DNA of 63,534 nt from positions 1 through 63,534 of the forward strand of contig JAHHRJ010000007.1 of assembly GCA_020025885.1 (NCBI GenBank), given 5' to 3'. A model generated the notes under the pieces. It did no database searches. It worked only from the letters and a program-made list of their open reading frames with translations, and was not told the origin of the DNA. Source of the DNA: Butyricicoccus sp. GTDB lineage: Bacteria; Bacillota; Clostridia; Oscillospirales; Butyricicoccaceae. Each line of letters starts with the position of its first letter. Positions within the stretch are counted from its first letter, which is position 1. A program made the translations under genes and the position numbers. Positions 37,141 through 45,202 of this stretch are shown piece after piece.

Positions 37141-37611
37141 ATGAGTATTGCAATTGTGATTGTATTGATGATTGCACTGGATCAGGCGGTTAAATATTGG
37201 GCATTTACCAAGCTCTCTGTTTTGGGCACGATTCCACTGATCGATACGGTCTTTCATCTGACCTATGTGGAAAACCACGGTGCAGCATTTAGCATCCTGC
37301 AAAATCAGCGTTGGTTGTTCCTGATCTTGACCCCAATCATTATGTCAGGAATTATCTTTGTATTATATAAAAAAATGGTGTATGCCAAGACTGGTAAAAT
37401 TGGTTTGTACCTCATTCTTGCGGGCGCGATGGGCAACCTGATCGACCGCGTTTGGCATGGTTTTGTGGTGGATCTGTTCGATTTTCGACTGATTCATTTT
37501 CCAGTATTCAATGTTGCAGATATTTATGTTGTCTGCGGTGTGGCACTGTTTTTCTACTACTATTTGATCCAGCATGATAAGCTCGCAAAGGTGGAACAGC
37601 AAAATGACTGA
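37141..37611 (+). CDS. lspA: Lipoprotein signal peptidase (signal peptidase II)
   Basis: LspA cleaves signal peptides of prolipoproteins in the membrane. The 156-residue protein has four membrane segments and the conserved boxes DQAVKYW, ENHGAAFS, the catalytic Asp in GAMGNLIDRV with VVDLFDF, and the second catalytic Asp in FNVADIYVVCG. AAGGAG precedes the ATG. Its last codons overlap the rluD start. Confidence 0.97.
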   Translation: MSIAIVIVLMIALDQAVKYWAFTKLSVLGTIPLIDTVFHLTYVENHGAAFSILQNQRWLFLILTPIIMSGIIFVLYKKMVYAKTGKIGLYLILAGAMGNLIDRVWHGFVVDLFDFRLIHFPVFNVADIYVVCGVALFFYYYLIQHDKLAKVEQQND

Positions 37612-38530
37612 ACAAATCTTTTTGATTGATGTGGACAACGTCGGTAAACGCATTGACAGTTACTTGTCTGAGCAGCTAGAGGGCGTAACACGCAGCATGG
37701 CACAGAACTGGATCGAGCAGAAGCATGTAACGCTGGAACAGGGAAGTTCACTCAAAAAAAATTATAAGCTCGCGGCAGGCGATATTGTCCATGTACAAAT
37801 TCCAGATGCACAGTCCGTGGAAATCATACCACAAGATATCCCGATTGATATTATTTATGAGGATGACGATATTATTGTAGTGAATAAGTCACGTGGTATG
37901 GTCGTGCATCCAGCGGCAGGGAATTGGGATGGTACATTGGTCAATGCACTGATGTTCCATTGCGGCGAACGGCTTTCGGGAATCAATGGAGAAATCCGCC
38001 CTGGTATCGTACACCGAATTGACAAGGACACCAGTGGGTTATTGGTGATCGCAAAAAACGATGTGGCGCATCAATCTCTTGCCGAACAGATTGCCTGTCA
38101 TTCCGCCGCGCGGGAATATAAGGCAATCGTAGTTGGCAATCCGCGCCAAGACTCCGGTACGATTAAACAGCCAATTGGACGGCATAAGACTGACCGAAAG
38201 AAAATGGCGATCGTGCCGGATGGACGCGAAGCGATCACCCATTATCAGGTCTTGGAACGTTATCGCGGATATGCACTGATGGCATTCCAATTGGAAACTG
38301 GAAGAACCCACCAAATCCGCGTACACATGACATCGATTGGACATCCGATCATTGGCGATCCGTTATATGGCGCAAAAAAGGATCGTTTTTCCCAGCTTAA
38401 TGGGCAATGCTTGCATGCGTATCGGCTATCACTTGACCATCCGCGTACAGGGGAACGCATGACATTTGAAAGTCCGATTCCGGAATATTTTACAACTGTT
38501 CAAAATAAATTGGTGCGCGAAAGTGAATAA
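37604..38530 (+). CDS. rluD: RluA-family 23S rRNA pseudouridine synthase
   Basis: A 308-residue enzyme with an N-terminal S4 RNA-binding domain (about 12-75) and the pseudouridine synthase core with catalytic Asp in HRIDKDTSGLLV and the GRTHQIRVH motif. The lspA-rluD order is standard, and B. subtilis YlyB is the counterpart. I take the ATG at 37604, which overlaps the lspA stop by eight bases behind AAGGTGG; the frame upstream of it lies within lspA. The exact target uridines cannot be read from the sequence. Confidence 0.9.
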   Translation: MTEQIFLIDVDNVGKRIDSYLSEQLEGVTRSMAQNWIEQKHVTLEQGSSLKKNYKLAAGDIVHVQIPDAQSVEIIPQDIPIDIIYEDDDIIVVNKSRGMVVHPAAGNWDGTLVNALMFHCGERLSGINGEIRPGIVHRIDKDTSGLLVIAKNDVAHQSLAEQIACHSAAREYKAIVVGNPRQDSGTIKQPIGRHKTDRKKMAIVPDGREAITHYQVLERYRGYALMAFQLETGRTHQIRVHMTSIGHPIIGDPLYGAKKDRFSQLNGQCLHAYRLSLDHPRTGERMTFESPIPEYFTTVQNKLVRESE

Positions 38531-38580
38531 GCAAAACACAAGAAAACTGTCTGAAAGGGCGGTCGTTCTTATCAAAGATT

Positions 38581-38743
38581 AGGGCGTATCTGAAAACAAA
38601 GAAATCGACGAATTTTTCGCAATGAGTGCGTAGATGCAAGACAAAAAACGCAGGAATCCTTGATAGATTCCGCGTCTTTTTAATACAGCAGATACCGCGC
38701 ATTGTAGAAAAAGACCAGAATTTTGACTTTTCAGACAGCCCCT
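38581..38743 (+). repeat. Full-length small inverted-repeat element (MITE-like)
   Basis: A 163-bp non-coding unit bounded by AGGGCGTATCTGAAAA and the complement of AGGGGCTGTCTGAAAA, terminal inverted repeats of 16 bp with three mismatches. It is flanked by TTA/TAA, consistent with a short TA-type target. Copies or pieces occur at 5522, 14185 and 63484, possibly 40162. An internal hairpin (38648-38675) followed by CTTTTTAA is a working-looking terminator for ileS-lspA-rluD. No transposase for it is in this window. Confidence 0.75.
38648..38682 (+). terminator. Intrinsic terminator inside the repeat element
   Basis: ACGC-A-GGAATC (38648-38658) pairs with GATTCCGCGT (38666-38675) with one bulged A, followed by CTTTTTAA. 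It lies downstream of rluD and upstream of thyA. Confidence 0.7.
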
Positions 38744-38777
38744 AAAAAGAAAAAAGAGAAGAAAAGGAGAATATGCA

Positions 38778-39608
38778 ATGAGCAAAGCAGATCAGCTATT
38801 TGTCACAATGATGCAAAAAATCCTGAATGAAGGGTTTTCAGATGAACATTTGCAGGTGCGTCCCAAGTGGAACGATGGAACACCAGCGCATACCATTAAA
38901 ACATTTGGTATCGTCAATCGCTACAACTTGCAGGAAGAATTTCCCGCGTTGACACTTCGCCCAACAGCACTTAAAAGCGCATTTGATGAAATCCTTTGGA
39001 TTTGGCAGAAGAAATCCAACAATATCAAATATTTGAATAGCCATATCTGGGACCAGTGGGCAGATGCAGACGGCTCGATTGGCAAGGCGTATGGATATCA
39101 GCTTGCACAAAAATATGAGTTTAGGCAAGGAGAGATGGATCAGGTAGATAATCTGCTTTGGCAGCTCAAAAATAATCCAGCTTCTCGCCGCATGATGGCA
39201 CATCTTTATAATTTTCAGGATTTGAAGGATATGAATTTAGAGCCTTGCTGCTGGAGTGTAACATTGAACGTAACAGGGGATACACTCAACATGATTTTGA
39301 ACCAGCGCAGCCAAGATACTTTGGTTGCAAATAACTGGAATGTGTGCCAGTATGCACTGCTGCTTATGATGTTTGCGCAGGTATCCGGACTCAAAGCTGG
39401 GGAGCTAATCCATGTCATCAGTGACTGCCATATCTATGACCGCCATGTTCCGCTGGTCAAAGAACTGATCGAGCGCCCACAGTATCCTGCGCCCAAAGTT
39501 TGGCTGAATCCAGAGGTCAAGGATTTCTATGCCTTTACAGTAGATGATCTGCATGTAGAAGCATATGAGAAAAATCCGCAAATCAAAAATATCCCCATCG
39601 CAGAGTAA
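38778..39608 (+). CDS. thyA: Thymidylate synthase, ThyA family (Bacillus ThyA/phage-like branch)
   Basis: ThyA methylates dUMP using methylenetetrahydrofolate and releases dihydrofolate. The 276-residue protein resembles B. subtilis ThyA and phage enzymes (HIWDQW, GKAYGYQL, QVDNLLWQLKNNPASRR, NPEVKDFY-x-FT-x-DDL) more than E. coli ThyA. The catalytic cysteine is in LEPCCW, where most enzymes have PCH. It starts 35 bp after a mobile-repeat copy and is followed by dfrA, which regenerates tetrahydrofolate. A thyX relic exists at 56108. Confidence 0.92.
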   Translation: MSKADQLFVTMMQKILNEGFSDEHLQVRPKWNDGTPAHTIKTFGIVNRYNLQEEFPALTLRPTALKSAFDEILWIWQKKSNNIKYLNSHIWDQWADADGSIGKAYGYQLAQKYEFRQGEMDQVDNLLWQLKNNPASRRMMAHLYNFQDLKDMNLEPCCWSVTLNVTGDTLNMILNQRSQDTLVANNWNVCQYALLLMMFAQVSGLKAGELIHVISDCHIYDRHVPLVKELIERPQYPAPKVWLNPEVKDFYAFTVDDLHVEAYEKNPQIKNIPIAE

Positions 39609-39628
39609 AAGAAAAGGAGAGTGTGAAT

Positions 39629-40141
39629 ATGAAATTTTCCGCAATCGTTGTAACCGATACCAACGGAGCAATTGGACTGGGTGGACAGTTAATCCATCCC
39701 ATTTCAAAAGATCTTAAACATTTCAAAGAAATTACATCTGGACATACTGTTGTTTTGGGACGCAAAACATTAGACACATTCCCAGGGAAACGACCGCTGA
39801 AAAATCGGCGCAATCTGATCTTGACCCACAATACAAATTTTTCCGCTGAGGGTGCAGAAATTTTTCATAACATGGAGGAAGCGATCAAGGCATGCGAAGA
39901 TGACGGTGAAGTTTTTATCATCGGCGGTGCGTCTGTGTACCAGCAGTTTGAGCCGTTGTTAGAGCGGATCTACTTAACACGAATCTTTACAGAGTTTCAG
40001 AATGCCGATACATTTTTTAAAGTGGACGGCGTAACGACCAAGACAGAATCTGAAAACTGGAAACAAATTGACGCAAGCGAAATTTTCACAGATCCAACAG
40101 GATTTGCATATCAATTTCTTGTTTTTGAGAAATCTAAGTAA
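39629..40141 (+). CDS. folA: Dihydrofolate reductase
   Basis: The 170-residue enzyme reduces dihydrofolate with NADPH, recycling the product of the adjacent ThyA. Visible family features are the N-terminal strand with GAIGLGGQLIHPISKDLKHFKE, the LGRKTLDTFP segment and IIGGASVYQQFEPLLERIYLTRI. The ATG at 39629 lies nine bases after AAGGAG; an in-frame GTG at 39623 is less likely. The thyA-folA pair is the usual linkage in ThyA-dependent bacteria. Confidence 0.95.
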   Translation: MKFSAIVVTDTNGAIGLGGQLIHPISKDLKHFKEITSGHTVVLGRKTLDTFPGKRPLKNRRNLILTHNTNFSAEGAEIFHNMEEAIKACEDDGEVFIIGGASVYQQFEPLLERIYLTRIFTEFQNADTFFKVDGVTTKTESENWKQIDASEIFTDPTGFAYQFLVFEKSK

Positions 40142-40161
40142 AAGAGAATAGAATGAAATTT

Positions 40162-40196
40162 GGGGCTATCTGCAAAAACGAGAGCAGAGTAGCCCC
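40162..40196. repeat. Isolated hairpin resembling the repeat-element terminus
   Basis: GGGGCTATCTGC pairs with GCAGAGTAGCCCC (12 pairs, one bulge). The left arm matches the right-terminal sequence of the mobile element (GGGGCTATCTG), so this may be a minimal relic of it. There is no T run on either side. Confidence 0.4.
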
Positions 40197-40270
40197 AAAA
40201 TATGTAAATTACTAACTATACAAAATAAAGATTTTGTCTAATTTAGAGCAGGGGTCTCTCAAGAAAAACA

Positions 40271-40308
40271 AAAAACACCTGTATTATCCACAGGCGTTTT
40301 TCTTATTT
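40271..40308. terminator. Bidirectional terminator between folA and ribU
   Basis: AAAAACACCTGT (40271-40282) pairs with ACAGGCGTTTTT (40290-40301). T runs follow on both strands, so it can serve both converging units. Confidence 0.85.
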
Positions 40309-40315
40309 TCATTAT

Positions 40316-40930
40316 TTACATTGAAGATGCAATTTGTTGTGCATGTAAATGCTTTTCCTCAATAAAAGTACGCAGACGCTTATATACCAACATTGTAATC
40401 ACTGTCACCAAAATGCCCTTAATCATGGTAAATGGAAATACCGCAAGGAACAAGTATGCAGACATTCCATCAATTGCTGGATTTGCAATTTTGCACATGT
40501 CAAAAATCGCTTCCAGATTCATACCCATACCTTTTACATAAAATGGCAAAATAATAAACTTATTGGTAATCATTGCCATAATCGACATGGCTACTGTGCC
40601 TACGCTGCATCCAATCAATGCACCAGCTTTGGAACGATATGCTTTATAGCATGCAACTGCAATCACGACCAATGTACAGATTAAAAGAAAATCTTGTAAT
40701 TCTCCAGAACCTGCGGTCTGTGTTTGGGTTACATGGATCAGGTCTTTGATGGCTGCCATTGTGATCGCAGGTCCAATACCAAAGATAAATGCACCAATCA
40801 AAATCACTGCGCCGCTGAGGTCAATCTTTAAAAATGGCGGCATAAACGGTAACGGAAATTCAAAGTACATGAGTACCGTGGCAATCGCTGCAAATACAGC
40901 TGTGTACGTGAGTTTCATTGTTTTTGTCAT
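40316..40930 (-). CDS. ribU: ECF transporter S component for riboflavin, RibU
   Basis: A 204-residue membrane protein with about six hydrophobic segments and the RibU N-terminal pattern (FPLPFMPPFLKIDLSGAVILIGAF). RibU binds riboflavin and works with the shared EcfAA'T energising module, which is not encoded here. The FMN riboswitch upstream supports the substrate strongly. AAAAGGAG precedes the ATG. The gene is alone between a bidirectional terminator and its leader. Confidence 0.95.
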   Translation of the reverse strand: MTKTMKLTYTAVFAAIATVLMYFEFPLPFMPPFLKIDLSGAVILIGAFIFGIGPAITMAAIKDLIHVTQTQTAGSGELQDFLLICTLVVIAVACYKAYRSKAGALIGCSVGTVAMSIMAMITNKFIILPFYVKGMGMNLEAIFDMCKIANPAIDGMSAYLFLAVFPFTMIKGILVTVITMLVYKRLRTFIEEKHLHAQQIASSM

Positions 40931-40962
40931 AAAAAATGCTCCTTTTCTGCCGTCCTGTTAGA

Positions 40963-40992
40963 GAAAAAAGCCCCAAGGAAAATCCTTAGGGC
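40963..40992 (-). terminator. Expression-platform terminator of the FMN riboswitch
   Basis: On the minus strand GCCCTAAGGA pairs with TCCTTGGGGC (two G-U type pairs), followed by six T, between the aptamer and ribU. Confidence 0.88.
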
Positions 40993-41040
40993 AAAATAAG
41001 TAGGCATAGAAAAGCATGTCAAAGCATTGCTATGTCACCT

Positions 41041-41172
41041 GTTTCTTTCATCCGGACTATAACCGTCGGTTGGGATTTACACCCATCATGCTTACGCACG
41101 CAGACTTGTTGAATTCACAGAATCAATCCACTGCCGGTGGAGACTTTCACTCCGCCCTGAAACAGAACGATC
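41041..41172 (-). promoter_or_regulatory. FMN riboswitch (RFN element)
   Basis: On the minus strand the leader contains AGGGCGGAGTGAAAGTC, CCACCGGCAGT, GGGTGTAAATCCC, ACCGACGGT and AGTCCGGATGAAAGA, the conserved segments of the RFN aptamer. With the terminator at 40963 it should reduce ribU expression when FMN is plentiful. Confidence 0.96.
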
Positions 41173-41188
41173 TTTAATTTATGGTTTT

Positions 41189-41216
41189 ATTATACTACTT
41201 TTTTGTGGTTTGTCAA
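41189..41216 (-). promoter_or_regulatory. Consensus promoter of ribU
   Basis: Perfect TTGACA and TATAAT on the minus strand with a 16-base spacer. The -35 box contains the TGA stop codon of rnmV, so promoter and gene end share bases. Confidence 0.9.
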
Positions 41217-41821
41217 CCGTTTTTCTGTATCTTTTCGACAAGCCTAGTCAGTTCCTCCAAATTGGACACGGTATTCAAAAAATCTAACAGCGCATTGGCT
41301 GATAAGTGCTTGGGCAACTGCAATTCCTGCAAAATTTGTGCGCGTAATTTCTCGCTACCGACGCGTCCAGAAAGTCCGAGTGCATAGAGATCAGCTTTGG
41401 AGATTTTTTCTCCAAGCACAGGTGCACTCTCCTCTTCCCCATCCAAAATAGTTGCGCCTGCACGTTGGAGGGCTTTGCGCAAAACTTCCGGCTTCATTCC
41501 CTCAACGCCCAGCTTCCCCTCTTTAGATGCAGTCCGCTTACGCGACTCCTTTCCCATAATATCCGGAATATAGGCATGCTTGACCAAGCAGTTTGGAATC
41601 GCGCCTTTGAGATAATTCCGAATTACCATGCCAGCACCATCACTATCCGTTAAAATTAGAAGTCCACGGTGCTCTGCCATTTTTCGAAACATTTTCAACC
41701 GTTCTTTATCTGAAAAGATGCGAAATCCTCCAGTTTCTAATACGATCGTATCAAAAACCTGTTTGACAGTATTGACATCATACCGCCCTTCCACGACGAT
41801 CACTTCTTTAATTTTAATCAT
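41213..41821 (-). CDS. rnmV: Ribonuclease M5
   Basis: RNase M5 matures 5S rRNA in low-GC Gram-positives. The 202-residue protein opens with a Toprim domain: catalytic Glu in VVEGRYD, the LTDSDGAG Asp motif, and a KESRKRTASKEGKLGVEG segment typical of RnmV. It overlaps holA by four bases (ATGA), so translation is coupled. Outside Bacillus it is often beside ksgA, which is not in this window. Confidence 0.93.
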   Translation of the reverse strand: MIKIKEVIVVEGRYDVNTVKQVFDTIVLETGGFRIFSDKERLKMFRKMAEHRGLLILTDSDGAGMVIRNYLKGAIPNCLVKHAYIPDIMGKESRKRTASKEGKLGVEGMKPEVLRKALQRAGATILDGEEESAPVLGEKISKADLYALGLSGRVGSEKLRAQILQELQLPKHLSANALLDFLNTVSNLEELTRLVEKIQKNG

Positions 41822-42867
41822 GTCCGCTCCAATCCTGCCGCCATTTCCAAAAGGGTCAGCTCGATCTGCTTTCTTTTATCCCCTGCACTGCTCTTGAGTC
41901 CAATATCTGTTTTGCCACACAAAAGAACCGCTTGTCTGAGCCAATTTTCAGGCAAACGCTGTGCGGCAGAACGAATGCGCTTGGCATAGTATGGAGAACC
42001 CGTACCCAAGAGCGCAAGCAGCTCTCGCTCCCCTCCTCTCGCCTTTTCATTTAATTTTGCAGCATATAAGCGTTCCATATGGCGGGAGATTGTGGAAAAG
42101 ATCACGATTTCTGGATTTTTCTGCGCGAGCAGATCATCTACAAGCGCAATCGCACGGTCAAAACGCCGTTCTGTAATGGCATCACTTAGATCAAAAATCA
42201 CCGCGTCCATGACTCTAGTGCAAACCGTATCGATATGATATCGCTTGATTTCTCCAGTCGTACTGAATGCCGCTGCCTTTTCGATCTCCGTTACAAGATT
42301 TGTCATGGATGAACCGCACAAGAAAATCATATACCGCGCCGACTCATCATCAATGCTGCGATCCAAGGCATGACAGCGACGGCGAATCCAATCAACCAGC
42401 TGGCGTTCATCTAAAAATTCAAACTGTACTACGCTTCCATACTCACTTAAGATTTTATGGATCTTCAGTCTCTTGTCTGGCTTATACTCCAAAGTATCAT
42501 AATGGAAAATCAGGCAGATATAGTCCGGCAGATCGCTTAAAAGTTCAGGCAGCATTTCGGAAAATGCAGCAGGCATTTTATAAGGATCGAAATCATGCAC
42601 GATTACCAGTTTGCGCTCCGCCATTGCAGGATAACTCTCCACAGCGTCCCGCAGTTGGTCGGGCGTCATTGCTTTTCCATCAAATTCAAACAGATTAAAC
42701 TCTGCAAAAGCACCCTCACCTAAGATCGCCTTTTTGCATTCACTGAGATAGTGCTGACGCAAATAACTTTCTTCCCCAGAAAACAGATACAGCTTTTTCA
42801 GTTTTCCGGTCTTTAAATCTTTTTTCAGTTGTGCAAAGCCGTTTTCATCTTCTTTTTTCTTTGCCAT
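41818..42867 (-). CDS. holA: DNA polymerase III delta subunit
   Basis: The delta subunit opens the beta clamp within the clamp loader. The 349-residue protein has the family pattern KKLYLFSGEESYLRQHYL at the N terminus, FLDERQLVDWIRRR in the middle, MIFLCGSSM-x-NLVTEIEK and LALLGTGSPYYAKRI in the C-terminal collar region. The ATG at 42867 follows GGAGGTGATACA; the longer frame extends into comEC. comEC-holA linkage is common in Firmicutes. Confidence 0.93.
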   Translation of the reverse strand: MAKKKEDENGFAQLKKDLKTGKLKKLYLFSGEESYLRQHYLSECKKAILGEGAFAEFNLFEFDGKAMTPDQLRDAVESYPAMAERKLVIVHDFDPYKMPAAFSEMLPELLSDLPDYICLIFHYDTLEYKPDKRLKIHKILSEYGSVVQFEFLDERQLVDWIRRRCHALDRSIDDESARYMIFLCGSSMTNLVTEIEKAAAFSTTGEIKRYHIDTVCTRVMDAVIFDLSDAITERRFDRAIALVDDLLAQKNPEIVIFSTISRHMERLYAAKLNEKARGGERELLALLGTGSPYYAKRIRSAAQRLPENWLRQAVLLCGKTDIGLKSSAGDKRKQIELTLLEMAAGLERT

Positions 42868-42880
42868 TGTATCACCTCCA

Positions 42881-45133
42881 TCAAATGTGCAGGACGCGCC
42901 AAACCAAATCGCCTGTCTCAGCAGTAGACTGGATCGGCACACCCAACAATTCACGAACCGACGGATATCCAGAGGATAAAATAATTTTTTGCGGGCGCAG
43001 AATATTCATTGCATCCTCTAAAAGTGCTTGCTTTTGGAACTGATTTGGTAGAATCACCTCAGTTGCAGTCAGTGGTGTTTCTTTCAGTAATTTTGCGAGC
43101 ATGGTCTGTGTCATACTATGCAAGACCCATAGATCTAACGTGCTGTCTTGTAAATGCACACCCAGTTTGCGGTCAACACCGCCTATGATCTCCACAGACG
43201 CAAGACCCTCAATTGAAACTGGTGAAACGCCTGTCTCTGTCCAAACTATTATAGGAACCTCTCGCTTTTGCACTACCTGCTGAACGGCTTCCAACGTTTC
43301 ATTTTGTTTTAAATTATTGGGTATAATCAGTTTGCGCACTGGAATTGTTTCCAAAACAGCTGGCGCATTGCGTGCATGGGTCTTATCCACAGCAGTTAGA
43401 ATCATAGTATCAATTTCAGAAAATCCATACCAGTTCATTGTTTGCTGGAGCATTTCCAAACCGTCTTGGTTTGCCGCACTGCCGCAGTCAATTAAGGATA
43501 TGGTATTGTAACCCTTGGCAATTGAAATCATCTGCCCTTCCCCAACATCGTGCAGCGTGACGCGTGTAGTGTTGCAGTGTTGGATATGCGCATACCCTGC
43601 TGCACCGACCAAAACACAACAGCAAATTGGAACTGTAATACGCGGTTTCAGGTGTGCCAAAAGCAAAATGATAATCAAAAGTACAGCAGCAATGGCAATC
43701 TTTCCGCTGAACTCTTCCCAGTATAAAATGCCCCAATGCCACTGACTCACAATTTTTGCGCTGTTTAAAATAAAGTCAATCAGCAAACACAAAACAGGTG
43801 TCAAATATGGCGCAAGCACAGGGATCAGACAGAAAAATACCCCAAAACTGAAAGTCAAGCTGATAATTCCCAAGGTTATAATATTTGCTGGAATCGAAAG
43901 CAGCGTCACATAACCGAATGTGGAAACGAGAATAGGCGCAGTAAAGAGCATTGCACACAGCGAGCATCCCACGGAAGCTCCAATCACATGCAGCAGCTTT
44001 TTCAAAAATCCATTCGATACTTTTTCGTAAACGCCGCCAAATAGTTTATATTCCAATTTCGTCGCATAGCGTAAGATACCAAAAGTAGACAGAAAAGATA
44101 ACTGCAAACTTAAATGGAAAATCGAATATGGGTTGATGCACAGTAAGGCCAGCAATGCCACGCCCAGTGAAGTCTGTCCATCAGTTTCTCGCCCAAGCAA
44201 AAATGCAACGCCTGAAAGTGCCGCCATAATACCAGCACGCAGAATAGACGGCGAACCACCCGCCATAGGAATAAACAACGCAATTGCAGTAAACGAGAGA
44301 ATCACACCGATCCGGCGGCTAAATAGTCGATACATTAGCCCAATCAGGAACATCAAATGCATACCAGATACTGCAATAATATGGCTAAGTCCTGCTTTTT
44401 GGAGATTTTGTGCGTCAATTGAATCTAGATAAGTACGATTGCCAAGCAGTAAGGAGTACAAAAAACCGCCCTCACGTTCTGGAAATTGCTGTAAAATGCG
44501 TGTACCCAACTGATGGTTCCATTTTTGCGGTAAAACATACCATGGCACTTTTTCCGCCGGTTTGATGGTAAAATGTGCGGGTTCTTTGGTTTCCCGATCC
44601 TTAAGAATCGAAAATGAAATCCAGTTTCCATTTGCCATCTGATAGCGTTGTCGATCAAATCCTTGCTGTTTGGTTGGCTCATAAAAAGAAACCAATGCTT
44701 CAAAGGTGTCTCCCACCTTGAGCGTATCCGCAGTTGGCGGCAAATATCCAATGGCAGAAAATTCTGCTTTGGGATAGAATGTGCCCAAAACCTGTTTTGG
44801 TATAGATACCTCGACACGCTGGCTGTTTTCATAAACATCTGGATACGAGCGCACCTTTGCTGTGACAAGCATGGTTTGACCCGATAACTGGTGAATGGGC
44901 TGCACCAAAACTTGCTGATATCCGGCGGTATACAATATTCCGGCAAAGAGTCCAGCAATCATGCAGGAGATCAACGGTTTTTGCATGTACTGTGCTATGA
45001 GCAACCCTAGCACAGCAAACCAAATACAGGTCGGCGCATGCAGCAACAAAAACCCTGCTGCTTCTGGCACAAACAGTATAAACAACAATCCGACAGAAAA
45101 TGCAAGCGCGTAGGTAAATAAAAAGCGTCGCAT
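42881..45133 (-). CDS. comEC: ComEC/Rec2-like competence membrane channel protein
   Basis: ComEC carries single-stranded DNA through the membrane in transformation. The 750-residue protein has the N-terminal OB-like domain, a competence domain with many membrane segments including LSHIIAVSGMHLMFLIGL, and a C-terminal metallo-beta-lactamase-like domain (from about 520, LHDVGEGQMISIAKG). In that domain the usual THxDxDHIGG site reads TAVDKTHARNA, so two metal ligands appear lost. comEA is not adjacent. AAGGGGGAG precedes the ATG. Confidence 0.88.
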   Translation of the reverse strand: MRRFLFTYALAFSVGLLFILFVPEAAGFLLLHAPTCIWFAVLGLLIAQYMQKPLISCMIAGLFAGILYTAGYQQVLVQPIHQLSGQTMLVTAKVRSYPDVYENSQRVEVSIPKQVLGTFYPKAEFSAIGYLPPTADTLKVGDTFEALVSFYEPTKQQGFDRQRYQMANGNWISFSILKDRETKEPAHFTIKPAEKVPWYVLPQKWNHQLGTRILQQFPEREGGFLYSLLLGNRTYLDSIDAQNLQKAGLSHIIAVSGMHLMFLIGLMYRLFSRRIGVILSFTAIALFIPMAGGSPSILRAGIMAALSGVAFLLGRETDGQTSLGVALLALLCINPYSIFHLSLQLSFLSTFGILRYATKLEYKLFGGVYEKVSNGFLKKLLHVIGASVGCSLCAMLFTAPILVSTFGYVTLLSIPANIITLGIISLTFSFGVFFCLIPVLAPYLTPVLCLLIDFILNSAKIVSQWHWGILYWEEFSGKIAIAAVLLIIILLLAHLKPRITVPICCCVLVGAAGYAHIQHCNTTRVTLHDVGEGQMISIAKGYNTISLIDCGSAANQDGLEMLQQTMNWYGFSEIDTMILTAVDKTHARNAPAVLETIPVRKLIIPNNLKQNETLEAVQQVVQKREVPIIVWTETGVSPVSIEGLASVEIIGGVDRKLGVHLQDSTLDLWVLHSMTQTMLAKLLKETPLTATEVILPNQFQKQALLEDAMNILRPQKIILSSGYPSVRELLGVPIQSTAETGDLVWRVLHI

Positions 45134-45154
45134 CTGCCCTACTCCCCCTTAATA

Positions 45155-45186
45155 GGAAAAGAAGTGGCGAACTGCTTCGCCACTTC
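45155..45186 (-). terminator. Intrinsic terminator between the HIT gene and comEC
   Basis: An 11-bp perfect stem (GAAGTGGCGAA with its complement, 45161-45171 and 45176-45186) is followed on the minus strand by TTTTCC. Confidence 0.85.
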
Positions 45187-45202
45187 CAACAAATTCCCGT
45201 AA

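Noticed and set aside
35446..37302. 618-codon minus-strand frame opposite ileS
   Set aside because: Antisense shadow of ileS extending through a terminator into lspA; Cys/His-rich composition is not protein-like.
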